Positions 32,886 through 44,652 are shown, counted from the stretch's first letter. The stretch is 64,000 nucleotides of DNA from Megaustenia siamemsis (GCA_032433765.1 JAVIAB010000024.1:15936648-16000647), one strand, 5' to 3'. The notes: generated from the sequence alone by a model not told the origin. Numbers and translations: made by a program.

Positions 32886-34150
32886 CAAGAGATGAGTAGC
32901 GCTGTAAATGTGTGTGAAACATGAACAGTGATGAGTAGCGCTGTAAATGTGAGAGAAACATCAAGAGATGAGTAGCGCTATAAATGTGAGAGAAACATCA
33001 AGAGATGAGTAGCGCTATAAATGTGAGAGAAATATCAAGAGATGAGTAGCGCTATAAATGTGAGGGAAACATCAAGAGATGAGTAGCGCTATAAATGTGA
33101 GAGAAATATCAAGAGATGAGTAGCGCTATAAATGTGAGAGAAATATCAAGAGATGAGTAGCGCTATAAATGTGTGTTAAACATGAACAGAGATGAGTAGC
33201 GCTATAAATGTGAGCGAAACATTAAGAGATGAGTAGCGCTATAAATGTGAGGGAAACATCAAGAGATGAGTAGCGCTATAAATGTGAGAGAAATATCAAG
33301 AGATGAGTAGCGCTATAAATGTGAGAGAAATATCAAGAGATGAGTAGCGCTATAAATGTGTGTTAAACATGAACAGTGATGAGTAGCGCTGTAAATGTGA
33401 GAGAAACATCAAGAGATGAGTATCGCTATAAATGTGAGAGAAACATCACGAGATGAGTAGCGCTATAAATGTGAGAGGAATATCAAGAGATGAGTAGCGC
33501 TATAAATGTGAGGGAAACATCAAGAGATGAGTAGCGCTATAAATGTGAGAGAAATATCAAGAGATGAGTAGCGCTATAAATGTGAGAGAAATATCAAGAG
33601 ATGAGTAGCGCTATAAATGTGTGTTAAACATGAACAGAGATGAGTAGCGTTATAAATGTGAGCGAAACATTAAGAGATGAGTAGAGCTATAAATGTGTGT
33701 GAAACATCAAGAGATGAGTAGCGCTATAAATGTGAGAGAAACACCAAGAGATGAGTAGCGTTATACATGTGAGCGAAATATCAAGAGATGAATAGAGCTA
33801 TAAATGTGTGTGAAACATGAACAGAGATGAGTAGCGCTATAAATGTGAGCGAAACATCAAGAGATGAGTAGAGCTATACATGTGAGAGAAATATCAAGAG
33901 ATGAGTAGCGCTATAAATGTGAGAGAAACACCAAGAGATGAGTAGTGCTATAAATGTGTGTGAAAAATGAACAGTGATGAGTAGCGCTATAAATGTGTGT
34001 GAAAAATGAACAGTGATGAGTAGCGCTATAACTTTGAGCGAAATATCAAGAGATGAGTAGCGCTATAAATGTGAGAGAAACATCAAGAGATGAGTAGCGC
34101 TATAAATGTTAGCGAAACATCAAGAGATGAGCAGCGTTGTAAATGTGAAA
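32885..34150. repeat. 37-bp minisatellite, about 34 copies
   Basis: The unit is gagtagcgctataaatgtga, gagaaacatc, aagagat. Variants gagggaaacatc, gagagaaatatc and tgtgttaaacatgaacag recur in the same order (for example from 33,059, 33,247 and 33,506), so there is higher-order structure of about five to seven units. Confidence 0.96.
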
Positions 34151-34185
34151 GAAACACCAAGCGATAAGTCGCTGTATAAATATGA

Positions 34186-34265
34186 GCACACTTTAGTTAG
34201 TCGTCGAATTATCCTCATCGCACATCAAACCACTATTTATAAACACGTAAATCTCCTTAGCTGCA
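34186..34265 (-). pseudogene. LINE-I 3' end scrap
   Basis: tttagttagtcgtcgaatta and the following tcctcatcgcaca match the 3' end of the LINE-I copy at 22,855-22,895. Only the last coding bases and tail can be recognised. Confidence 0.45.
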
Positions 34266-34472
34266 AATATAAAAATAGTCCTCCCACACTCTCCCTTGTA
34301 AATGTGAGCATTACGTCGAGAGATGGAAGTCAGAATCATAAGAATCAAGATATCATCAAATTACTCTATTCTGTCCTATGCAGAGAACAAGTTTAATTGA
34401 AGTCAGTAATATTCCACATATCCGCTATACAGGGTTAAGGCATAACAATTCGAAGCTGCAGTAAAGCTGAAT

Positions 34473-34849
34473 ATAAGGAAAAATAAAAAAATAAAAAAAA
34501 TGGTATGTAAGAAGCTTTACGTGACAAGTGGACGACACAGACTAAACAACGTTTCGGCTCAATAGGCCTTCATCAGGAACAATAAATAAAATAAAAAACA
34601 CACACACACAAAACTGATAACGAAACAACCAATATGATAGGATAGTTTTATTTATTTTTGTCGTTTTCTTTAACACATTTCGATTGTTTTTGTTTTGGTT
34701 GTTTCGTTATCAGTTTTGTGTGTGTGTGTTTTTTTTTATTATTGTTCCTGATGAAGGCCTATTGAGCCGAAACGTTGTTTAGTCTGTGTCGTCCACTTGT
34801 CACGTAAAGCTTCTTACATACCATTTTTTATTTTTTTATTTTTCCTTAT
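34473..34849. mobile_element. foldback element with two hammerhead-like cores
   Basis: The arms, about 155-160 bp each (34,473-34,632 and 34,695-34,849), are almost perfect inverted repeats around a 62-bp loop. Each arm contains, reading outward, ctgatga then gaaacgttg (plus strand 34,748-34,754 and 34,769-34,772; minus strand 34,576-34,570 and 34,555-34,552). The spacer ggcctattgagcc can form a short stem II. This matches the hammerhead core pattern known from Penelope-like elements, but stems I and III are not convincing by eye. tatccgctataca occurs at 34,419-34,431 and 34,847-34,859, possibly a target-site duplication. Confidence 0.65.
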
Positions 34850-34897
34850 CCGCTATACACCACTTTTCACAACATTTTCCTAAATACATTGATGAAT

Positions 34898-35155
34898 GGG
34901 AGCCGCGATAGCTCAGTAGTCAGTGAACTGGACTAAAAAAGGACAAGAGGTAGGGTTCGATCCCAATCAACGGGGTCCGGTTCACCCAGCCTTGAATGGG
35001 TACCGGATTTTTTTCTGGGAAAGTAGAGCGGCACGAGCGTAATACCGACCACATTACCCCAAAAATCATGTACTGAAGGTCTGTAAAATTTATGGTCACT
35101 AACACCATATTCCCTATACGCCACTTGGCGTGACGGGGGTACTTTACTTTTTACT
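34898..35155 (+). mobile_element. SINE-1 copy with 13-bp target-site duplication
   Basis: 258 bp, flanked by perfect tacattgatgaat at 34,885-34,897 and 35,156-35,168. A-box (tagctcagtag) and B-box (ggttcgatccc) are both present. This is one of the cleanest copies and defines the ends of the family: gggagccgcg at the 5' end and actttactttttact at the 3' end. Confidence 0.95.
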
Positions 35156-35221
35156 TACATTGATGAATTCCGTTGACATGTCATACTCGACTGCACATGC
35201 GACAATTCCAAATGATGACCA

Positions 35222-36605
35222 GCTATAAATGTGTAAATAACATAATGTGGTGAGCAGTTATAAATGTGTAAATAACATAATGTGGTGAGCAGCTATAAAT
35301 GTGTAAATAACATAATGTGGTGAGCAGTTATAAATGTGTAAATAACATAATGTGGTGAGCAGTTATAAATGTGTAAATAACATAATGTGGTGAGCAGCTA
35401 TAAATGTGTAAATAACATAATGTGGTGAGCAGTTATAAATGTGTAAATAACATAATGTGGTGATCAGCTATAAATGTGTAAATAACATAATGTGGTGAGC
35501 AGTTATAAATGTGTAAATAACATAATGTGGTGAGCAGCTATAAATGTGTAAATAACATAATGTGGTGAGCAGCTATAAATGTGTAAATAACATAATGTGG
35601 TGAGCAGCTATAAATGTGTAAATAACATAATGTGGTGAGCAGTTATAAATGTGTAAATAACATAATGTGGTGAGCAGCTATAAATGTGTAAATAACATAA
35701 TGTGGTGAGCAGCTATAAATGTGTAAATAACATAATGTGGTGAGCAGTTATAAATGTGTAAATAACATAATGTGGTGATCAGTTATAAATGTGTAAATAA
35801 CATAATGTGGTGAGCAGTTATAAATGTGTAAATAATATAATGTGGTGAGCAGTTATAAATGTGTAAATAACATAATGTGGTGAGCAGTTATAAATGTGTA
35901 AATAACATAATGTGGTGAGCAGTTATAAATGTGTAAATAACATAATGTGGTGAGCAGTTATAAATGTGTAAATAACATAATGTGGTGAGCAGCTATAAAT
36001 GTGTAAATAACATAATGTGGTGAGCAGCTATAAATGTGTAAATAACGTAATGTGGTGAGCAGTTATAAATGTGTAAATAACATAATGTGGTGAGCAGTTA
36101 TAAATGTGTAAATAACATAATGTGGTGAGCAGTTATAAATGTGTAAATAACATAATGTGGTGAGCAGTTATAAATGTGTAAATAACATAATGTGATGAGC
36201 AGCTATAAATGTGTAAATAACATAATGTGGTGAGCAGCTATAAATGTGTAAATAACAGAATGTGGTGAGCAGTTATAAATGTGTAAATAACATAATGTGG
36301 TGAGCAGTTATAAATGTGTAAATAACATAATGTGGTGAGCAGTTATAAATGTGTAAATAACATAATGTGTTGAGCAGCTATAAATGTGTAAATAACATAA
36401 TGTGGTGAGCAGTTATAAATGTGTAAATAACAGAATGTGGTGAGCAGCTATAAATGTGTAAATAACATAATGTGGTGAGCAGTTATAAATGTGTAAATAA
36501 CATAATGTGGTGAGCAGTTATAAATGTGTAAATAACATAATGTGGTGAGCAGTTATAAATGTGTAAATAACATAATGTGGTGAGCAGTTATAAATGTGTA
36601 AATGA
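35222..36605. repeat. 35-bp minisatellite, about 39 copies
   Basis: The unit is agcagttataaatgtgtaaa, taacataatg, tggtg. Very homogeneous; the main variation is agcagtta versus agcagcta. Confidence 0.97.
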
Positions 36606-36910
36606 CAGCAAGAGATTATATCTAATAAATATGAGAGTAGCATCAAGAGATGAGATCTAATAAATATGAAAGTAGCCTCAAGAGATGAGATCTAATAAAT
36701 AGGAAAATAACATCAAGAGATGAGATCTAATAAATATGAAAGTAGCCTCAAGAGATGAGATCTAATAAATATGAAAATAACATCAAGAGATGAGATCTAA
36801 TAAATATGAAAATAACATCAAGAGATGAGATCTAATAAATATGAAAATAACATCAAGAGATGAGATCTAATAAATATGAAAGTATCATCAAGAGATGAGA
36901 TCTAATAAAT
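36606..36910. repeat. 35-bp minisatellite, related type, left of the transposon
   Basis: About nine units of gatctaataaatatgaaaat, aacatcaaga, gatga. The array is broken by the hAT element and resumes at 39,350. Confidence 0.95.
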
Positions 36911-39349
36911 TAAGGTGACCATTCGTCCCGGATTGTCCGGGACAGTCCCGGAATTTGACATTTTTTGAACCTTTGTCCCGGATTAGCTGCCGTACCTGTT
37001 TTGTCCCGATTTTTGCATATTTTTTAGCTTTTGTCCCGGATTTGATAAAAAATAATTTGGGACACAAACGTTTACCAATTTTGCCATTTTGGTATACGGC
37101 GTACATTTCTTCAATTAAAAAAAATATTATTCCGTTGCTGTGTAGACAATTTTGTTTAATATCAAAACAGTAGAATGCGCTCCTAGTTTTAAATCTCGTA
37201 TATATTCGTTGTGTTACTAACTTTCACTTTCACTTTCGCAAAAAATAGCACCGAAGCGTAATTGTAGTTTTAATCAAGATTTATAAAAGGAATACCCTTT
37301 TATAAAAAAGTCTACATCGTCATCAGACTTCACTGTAAGATGTAATATATGTTCATCCGGGTTTACTATTAACCTTAGTGGACGTGGTGATATTAAGAGC
37401 CACATAAATAGTGATAAACATAAGAGAGCCGTCGCTACTGCTGCATCAAGCTCGTCGTTGACACATTTTTTTCGAGCTGAACAGGTTGGTGGCAAAGAAG
37501 AACAGTTAGCTGCAACAGAAGGTGCCTTTGCATATCATACAGTGATGCACAATCACACGTTTAGATCTATGGACTGCACATCAAAATTGCTTCAGATAAC
37601 TTTAGATTTTTAGAACCAAAATTTGCTTGTGCACGTACGAAAACAGAAGCTATTATTCGGAATGTGTTCACACCCCATGCTCTAAACGAGTTGAGATGTG
37701 ACCTAGAAAACGTAACATTTATCTCCATACTGACAGATGCCTCCAACCACAAAGAAATCAAGATTTTTCCTTTGCTTGTCAGATACTTGGATCGCAATAA
37801 GGGACTGAAAGTTAAAATAGTAGAGTTGAAGTCATTGCCGGGTGAAACATCTGATATAGTAAGTGGTTTCTTATTGACTGTCTAACTGAAAATGGTTTAG
37901 AACTGAAAGTAGTTGGATTATGTGCAGACAACACAAATTCTAATTTTGGGGGCGCTGAAAGAAAAGGACAGAACAATGTTTTCACAAAACTGAAAGAAAA
38001 CCTTGGACATAGTTCGACAGGTGTTGGGTGTGCTTGCCATATTTTCCACAACACTGTTCGAGCAGCTGCAGACGTATTGCCTGTTGATGTTGAAATGACT
38101 ATTGCAAAAATGTATCTGTACTTCAAATCATACACAGTTAGAGTTGAAAGTCTCAAGGAGTTTTGTCAGTTTGTCGACACAGACTTCCAAATGATTTTAG
38201 GTTATGCACAAACTAGGTGGCTTGCGCTCTTGCCTGCTGTTGAAAGGGTTCTTTACATGTTCCTGCCTCTAAAATCATATTTTCAATCTCAAGACAGATG
38301 CCCAGTTTTTATACAGGAATTCTTTGAAAACCCACTGTCTGAGGCATGGCTTATTTTGGTTCACAGTCAGGCATCCTCTTTCCACGAAGCAGTGCAGAAA
38401 GTATAGGGACAGATGGTCACTGTATTTGAAGTCATTGACAACATCAATTGGTTGAAAGCTATCTTGGAGTCCAAGCTGGAAGACGGCTTCTTGCCATCAA
38501 GAGTTCAGATAATCCTTAAAAAGCTGGAAATGGAAGGATTTCCACGTGATGATGTGAAAAAGTTTAACGCCAGTGTTTCTTCATTTTATGAAACGGCTTT
38601 AAGTTATTTGAAGAAATGGGCTGCAAATAATTTTCAAACCTAGAGTCTTACAGCTGGGTAATGCTGAACAGAACACCAAATTGGGAAGATAGTGAGAAGT
38701 CTTCATCATTAGTGAGTCAAACAGTGCCTTCAGTCGACTTTCCAGAAAATGAAATGTATGACGAATATGTCTACATGAAACAGTTCGTTACCTCACCAAA
38801 AATTAGTGAGTGGAGTCTTAATAAAACATTACCAGGGCAGCGTTGGGTTGAACTAGTTTCCCACTTCAGAAACAATCATGTGCCCGTTTCACATATTCTG
38901 AAGTTGGCAGAGTTCTTTTTGTGTCTACCTGGAACAAATGCTGCAACAGAACGAGTGTTTTCTCTGATGAAGAGTTTGTGGACAAATGATAAAACACAAC
39001 TAGGTGTTGAAACTTTAAAAGCCATGTTGATCACCAAAGTGAACTATGAGGGAACATGTGTCGAATTTTATAAGATGCTGCATACAAAGAAGGTCATTTT
39101 ACAGAAAATTCACTCATCTGAAAAGTACAGCATCTCTGTTTGACCTTCAATTTAAGTGAGTATCACTGTTTTTTTTTTTTATCTCCTGATTATCCTGATA
39201 GCGTATTGTAGGTCTATATTATTAGATGTTTTAAAATGTATGTATTATTCACATGAAAATGACAGCAAGAAGAAATGTAATTTTATTGGTGGAAATTGAA
39301 GTAAAATTATTCCGTCCCGGAATGGGATTTCAAAAATATGGTCACCTTA
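36911..39349 (+). mobile_element. hAT-type DNA transposon, 2,439 bp
   Basis: The terminal inverted repeats are taaggtgaccat at the left and its complement at the right. aataaat is present on both sides (36,904-36,910 and 39,350-39,356) and is single in the uninterrupted minisatellite unit, so it is a 7-bp target duplication; hAT elements usually make 8 bp. Several copies of ttgtcccggat lie in the first 130 bp, and cgtcccgga recurs near the right end, suggesting subterminal transposase-binding repeats. The interior holds a broken transposase gene. Confidence 0.9.
37317..39143 (+). pseudogene. hAT transposase, inactivated
   Basis: The first frame has a BED-like zinc finger, C-x2-C-x16-H-x5-H (codons 37,341, 37,350, 37,401, 37,419), followed by SSLTHFFRAEQ, and stops at 37,611. 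Another frame (about 37,640-37,885) has SILTDASNHKEIKIFPLLVR, with the expected first catalytic Asp. After a shift come LCADNTNSNFGG (second Asp), a GVGCACHIFHN block, and LPVDVEMTIAKMYLYFKSY to a TAG at 38,404. The last frame has the C-terminal dimerisation block, LKLAEFFLCLPGTNAATERV followed by FSLMKSLWTNDK, ending at 39,143. All key blocks survive in order, but at least three stops or shifts make it inactive. It is a relatively young relic. Confidence 0.9.
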
Positions 39350-39740
39350 AATAAATATGTAAGTAACATCAAGGGATGAGATCTAATAAATATGAAAGTA
39401 ACATCAAGAGATGAGATCTAATAGATATGAAAGTAACATCAAGAGATGAGATCTAATAAATATGAAAGCAGCATCAAGAGATGAGCAGCTATTCATGTAA
39501 AAATAATATCAAGGGATACGCAGTTAAAAAAATGAAAATACCATACCACTCTTTTTCTTCTTTTTTTTAAGTACCGCTATAAATGTGAAAATAACATCAA
39601 GAGATGAGCAGCTATTCATGTGAAAATAATATCAAGGGATACGCAGCTAAAAAAATGAAAGTAACATCAAGAGATGAGCAGCGATGAATGAGAAAATAAC
39701 ATCAAGATACGAGCAGCTATAAATGTAAAAAAAATCAATA
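39350..39740. repeat. 35-bp minisatellite, right of the transposon
   Basis: About ten units, the first four like those at 36,606-36,910. The rest are degenerate (gagcagctattcatgtgaaaa, then atacgcagctaaaa). One unit is replaced by a pyrimidine tract at 39,540-39,572. Confidence 0.9.
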
Positions 39741-39779
39741 ATGTCAGTTCTAAAAGACATCGTAGAATGGAAAGTGTAG

Positions 39780-40011
39780 ACTTGGCAAAAAAAGAGTAAA
39801 GTTCACCGACTTCAAGAGATGTATATTCTCAAAACATATGGTTATGAAACATGGACAAACTTGCAAACAGAAAGGAAGATAATCATTAATTCGAAACAAA
39901 ATGTTACAGAAAAATCCTTAAGATACTTTGGTTAATGAAAAAGATCTATGAATACATACAAAAAGATTTAAACAATAAAAATAACTTGTTTATAGACACC
40001 ATTCTACAGAG
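39780..40011 (+). pseudogene. LINE-F fragment, 5' of SINE-1
   Basis: Broken frames include LKTYGYETWTNLQTERKI and an LRYFG block, the region before the basic C-terminus of an RTE-like LINE. It continues after the SINE at 40,301. Confidence 0.55.
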
Positions 40012-40288
40012 AGGAAGCCGCGATAGCTCAGTGGTTAGTGAGTGAACTGGACTGCAAAGGACAAGAAGTAGGGTTCGATCCCAGCCGACGGCTTCCGGGT
40101 TCACCCAGCCTTAAATATGTACCGGCATTTTTTTTTCTGGAAAGTAGAGCGGCACGGTCGTAATACCGACCACATTACCCCAAAAATCATGTGCCGAGGG
40201 TCTGTAAAATTTATGGTCACTAACACCATATTCCCTATACGCCGCCACTTGGCGTGACGGGGGCTCTTTACTCTCTTTTTTTTTTTTT
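40012..40288 (+). mobile_element. SINE-1 copy inserted in LINE-F
   Basis: attctacagag at 40,001-40,011 and 40,289-40,299 flanks it, an 11-bp target-site duplication. A-box and B-box are present. A small tandem duplication, gtgagtgaa, lies near the A-box. The 3' tail is ctctttactctctttt followed by a T run. Confidence 0.9.
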
Positions 40289-40300
40289 ATTCTACAGAGG

Positions 40301-40470
40301 AAATTAAAATAATATGGCCACGTCAAAATGCACGGCGGGCTGGAAAGAGCAAAATAATGGAAGGCGTGGCTCCTGGGTGAGGCATCAGGGGCAGACCGAG
40401 ACAAATGTGGTTTCAAGACATCAAGGAGACCTTGATCATCAAAATAGAAGAATTGATAGATCTGGCTAGA
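40301..40470 (+). pseudogene. LINE-F C-terminal region
   Basis: The frame reads IRGRPRQMWFQDIKETLIIK, then IEELIDLARDRDSFRWAV. It is the clearest view of the LINE-F coding end and shows that the 60-bp repeat units are copies of its last codons. Confidence 0.7.
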
Positions 40471-41062
40471 GACAGAGATTCTTTCAGATGGGCTGTGGTG
40501 AATGCAACGTTCTGTGGGAGATCTGGCTAGAGACAGAGATTCTTTCCGACTGGCCCTGGTGAATGCAACGTTCTGTGGGAGATCTGGCTAAAGACAGAGA
40601 TTCTTTCCGACGGGCCCTGGTGAATGCAACGTTCTGTGGGAGATCTGGCTAAAGACAGAGATTCTTTCCGACGGGCCCTGGTGAATGCAACATTCTGTGG
40701 GAGATCTGGCTAGAGACGGAGATTCCTTTCGACGGGCCCTGGTGAATGCAACGTTCTGTGGGAGATCTGGCTAGAGACGGAGATTCCTTTCGACGGGCCC
40801 TGGTGAATGCAACGTTCTGTGGGAGATCTGGCTAGAGACGGAGAATCCTTTCGACGGGCCCTGGTGAATGCAACATTCTGTGGGAGATCTGGCTAGAGAC
40901 AGAGATTCTTTCAGATGGGCTGTTGTGAATACAGCATTCTGTGGGAGATCTGGCTAGAGACAGAGATTCTTTCAGATGGGATGTGGTGAATACAGCATTC
41001 TGTGGGAGATCTGGCTAGAGACAGAGATTCTTTCAGATGGGCTGTGGTGAATACAGCATTCT
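40440..41062 (+). repeat. 60-bp dispersed minisatellite (LINE-F end), locus 2
   Basis: About ten units of gatctggctagagacagaga, ttctttcagatgggctgtgg, tgaatgcaacgttctgtggga. Units near the ends carry cagatgggctgtggtgaata and internal ones cgacgggccctggtgaatgc. It is directly continuous with LINE-F coding sequence on its left. Confidence 0.92.
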
Positions 41063-41560
41063 GCAAAGTGCGTGCAACTTTATAATGATAATGAAGTCAG
41101 CAGCTGTCTCGTTTTAAATCTACAGATATATTAGCAGGTTGAAATGTAAATATTTCTTAGTTTTACGAAGTTTTTAGCGAATATATAATATAACGAATAT
41201 AGTTTATAGCTAAAGTTTCTGCGTTGATGCTTCGTACATTAGCTGTTACTTAAAACATCGACTTTAACACTTCGTGTCAATGAGCAAATAAGCTAGACGT
41301 GTATTCCTAATAACTAGGACTGATCAATAAAATAATAATTTGCTGGTTGCAGCTAATCCAAAAAGTAGATATTATCATTTCTGAAGGCATTCTACAAATG
41401 AAAGCTGGAATTTCTTTCAAGATAAATTCAGTAGATTTCACAACAAATGCCTGTAGAAGAACATTCATAATATAATTTAAATCTCATCAGTAACAGTGTT
41501 AAAATCTATAATCCATTCACTATCGTCATCATCACCATCATCATAAACATCATCATCCGG
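41063..41560. other. unclassified AT-rich sequence
   Basis: No element or coding signal recognised. A short ATC run is present at 41,521-41,557. Confidence 0.4.
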
Positions 41561-41564
41561 TCGC

Positions 41565-41990
41565 ATTTCCTTTGTATAACGTTGCATTCTCCACAGCTCG
41601 TCTCAAAGAATCTCTGTCTCTAACCAATCTTCTACAGAACGTTGCATTCACCACAGCTAGTCTCAAAGAATCTCTGTCTATAATTAATCTTCTACAGAAC
41701 GTTGCATTCACCACAGCTAGTCTCAAAGAATCTCTGTCTATAACTAATCTTCTACAGAACGTTGCATTCACCACAGCTAGTCTCAAAGAATCTCTGTCTA
41801 TAACTAATCTTCTACAGAACGTTGCATTCACCACAGCTAGTCTCAAAGAATCTCTGTCTATAACTAATCTTCTACAGAACGTTGCATTCATCACAGCTCG
41901 TCTCATAGAATCTCTGTCTCTAACCAATCTTCCACTGAATGTTGCATTCACTACAGCCCGTCCGAAAGAATCTTTAGCCATATTTTCCAC
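41565..41990 (-). repeat. 60-bp dispersed minisatellite (LINE-F end), locus 3
   Basis: Seven units, the middle four nearly identical. On the minus strand they read as repeats of RDSLRLAVVNATFCRRLVI. Period 60 keeps the frame open, giving an apparent 160-codon protein that is an artefact of LINE-derived repeats. LINE-F coding sequence follows on the right. Confidence 0.92.
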
Positions 41991-42149
41991 TTCTTCTGTA
42001 GTCATGTAAAGATCTTCTTGATGTCTTGAAACCACCTTCTTTGTTTACCCTTGATGTGTCGCCTAGGAACCATACCTTCCATTATATTTCTTTCCAGCCT
42101 GTGGTGTCTTTAGACGTGGTCATAGTTTTAACTTCCCCTACTGTACGGT
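41991..42149 (-). pseudogene. LINE-F C-terminal region, interrupted
   Basis: The minus strand gives the WFQDIKKIFT and EEVENMAK-type end of LINE-F. It is cut at 42,149 by LINE-B and continues at 42,450-42,680. Confidence 0.6.
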
Positions 42150-42449
42150 AATGAAGAGATTCTGAGAGAGGTCAAAGCAAAAAGAGAGCTAATTTCCAAT
42201 ATTAGGAAGAGACAATTATCATTTTTTGGCCATGTAATGAGAAGAGAACAACTGGAATATATTGTAACAACTGGAAAAATTGAAGGACGAAGAGATAGAG
42301 GGAAGCAAAGAGAAAAAATAACAGACAGCTTAAGAGAACGGCTTGGCTGAAGGTCAACAACAGAAATGATAAATAGCTGCTGAGATCGAAAGTTGTGGAG
42401 AGACATGATCACCTACGCCACTAGGCCCGGTACTTGATGATGATGATGA
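42150..42449 (+). pseudogene. LINE-B 3' fragment inserted in LINE-F
   Basis: 300 bp covering the RELISNIRKRQ block to DRKLWRDMITYATRPGT and a GAT tail. ctgtacggt (42,141-42,149) and cagtacggt (42,450-42,458) form a 9-bp target-site duplication with one mismatch. The orientation is opposite to the host element. Confidence 0.82.
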
Positions 42450-42690
42450 CAGTACGGTGTTTATAATCCAGTTATTTTTTATGTTTAAATCTTTTAAAAT
42501 ATCTTCATTGCTATGTTTCATTATCCAAGGTATCGTAAATATTTTCTGTTGTATCTTGTTTTGAATAAATCAATTTTTCTCCATGCGGTTTGCGAAATTG
42601 TCCATGATTCACATCATTATGTTGCTATCGGAAATATGGTTTCCGTTCTGCACAAGAAAATTAGAAATTTTCTCCTGATGTATCCAGAAC
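42450..42690 (-). pseudogene. LINE-F continuation
   Basis: Collinear with the 53,797-54,000 copy (tttaaatcttttaaaatatc, ccatgattcacatc blocks). No open frame. Confidence 0.5.
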
Positions 42691-42711
42691 AAAATTAGAA
42701 ATTATGGCCAG

Positions 42712-44652
42712 ATGTCTGTATAAAGAATACAAATTAAAATCTTCCCCAAATAGCAAACAGTGTCCACACACAAAAACAAATTAAAATCTTCCCCAAATAG
42801 CAAACAGTGTCCACACACACACAAACAAATTAAAATCTTCCCTAAATAAAAAACAGTGTCCACACACAAAAACAAATTAAAATCTTCCCCAAATAGCAAA
42901 CAGTGTCCACACACAAAAACAAATTAAAATCTTCCCCAAATAGCAAACAGTGTCCACACACAAAAACAAATTAAAATCTTCCCCAAATAGCAAACAGTGT
43001 CCACACACAAAAACAAATTAAAATCTTCCCCAAATAACAAACAGTGTCCACACACAAAAACAAATTAAAATCTTCCCCAAATAACAAACAGTGTCCACAC
43101 ACAAAAACAAATTAAAATCTTCCTCAAATAGCAAACAGTGTCCACACACAAAAACAAATTAAAATCTTCCCCAAATAGCAAACAGTGTCCACACACAAAA
43201 ACAAATTAAAATCTTCCCCAAATAACAATAAGTGTCTACACACAAAAACAAATTAAAATCTTCCCCAAATAGCAAACAGTGTCCACACACAAAAACAAAT
43301 GAAAATCTTCCCCAAATAACAAACAGTGTCCACACACAAAAACAAATTAAAATCTTCCCCAAATAGCAAACAGTGTCCACTCACAAAAACAAATTAAAAT
43401 CTTCCCCAAATAACAAACAGTGTCCACACACAAAAACAAATTAAAATCTTCCCCAAATAACAAACAGTGTCCACACACAAAAACAAATTAAAATCTTCCC
43501 CAAATAGCAAACAGTGTCCACACACAAAAACAAATTAAAATCTTCCCCAAATAGCAAACAGTGTCCACACACAAAAACAAATTAAAATCTTCCCCAAATA
43601 GCAAACAGTGTCCACACACAAAAACAAATTAAAATCTTCCCCAAATAGCAAACAGTGTCCACACACAAAAACAAATTAAAATCTTCCCCAAATAGCAAAC
43701 AGTGTCCACACACAAAAACAAATTAAAATCTTCCCAAATAGCAAACAGTGTCCACACACAAAAACAAATTAAAATCTTCCCCAAATAGCAAACAGTGTCC
43801 ACACACAAAAACAAATTAAAATCTTCCCCAAATAGCAAACAGTGTCCACACACAAAAACAAATTAAAATCTTCCCCAAATAGCAAACAGTGTCCACACAC
43901 AAAAACAAATTAAAATCTTCCCCAAATAGCAAACAGTATTCACACAAAAAAAAAATTAAAATCTTCCCCAAATAGCAAACAGTGTCCACACACAAAAACA
44001 AATTAAAATCTTCCCCAAATAGCAAACAGTGTCCACACACAAAAACAAAAACAAATTAAAATCTTCCCCAAATAGCAAACAGTGTCCACACACAAAAACA
44101 AATTAAAATCTTCCCCAAATAGCAAACAGTGTCCACACACAAAAACAAATTAAAATCTTCCCCAAATAGCAAACAGTGTCCACACACAAAAACAAATTAA
44201 AATCTTCCCCAAATAGCAAACAGTGTCCACACACAAAAACAAATTAAAATCTTCCCCAAATAGCAAACAGCGTCCACACACAAAAACAAATTAAAATCTT
44301 CCCCAAATAGCAAACAGTGTCCACTCACAAAAACGAATTAAAATCTTCCCCAAATAACAAACAGTGTCCACGCACAAAAACGAATTAAAATCTTCCCCAA
44401 ATAGCAAACAGTGTCCACTCACAAACGAATTAAAATCTTCCCCAAATAACAAACAGTGTCCACTCACAAACGAATTAAAATCTTCCCCAAATAACAAACA
44501 GTGTCCACTCACAAACGAATTAAAATCTTCCCCAAATAACAAACAGTGTCCACTCACAAACGAATTAAAATCTTCCCCAAATAACAGTGTCCACTCACAA
44601 ACGAATTAAAATCTTCCCCAAATAACAAACAGTGTCCACTCACAAACGAATT
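42712..44652. repeat. 47-bp minisatellite, about 41 copies
   Basis: The unit is acaaattaaaatcttcccca, aatagcaaac, agtgtccaca, cacaaaa. From about 44,320 a derived 45-bp unit takes over (cactcacaaacgaattaaaa). Single-unit length variants (for example at 43,720 and 44,040) show local slippage. Confidence 0.97.

Noticed and set aside
35222..36605. CRISPR-like direct repeats
   Set aside because: Units are contiguous with no unique spacers, and the context is eukaryotic.
41553..42035. 160-codon repetitive protein on the minus strand
   Set aside because: It is the LINE-F end minisatellite with a 60-bp period. The similar arrays at 46.9 and 52.8 kb do not keep a frame.
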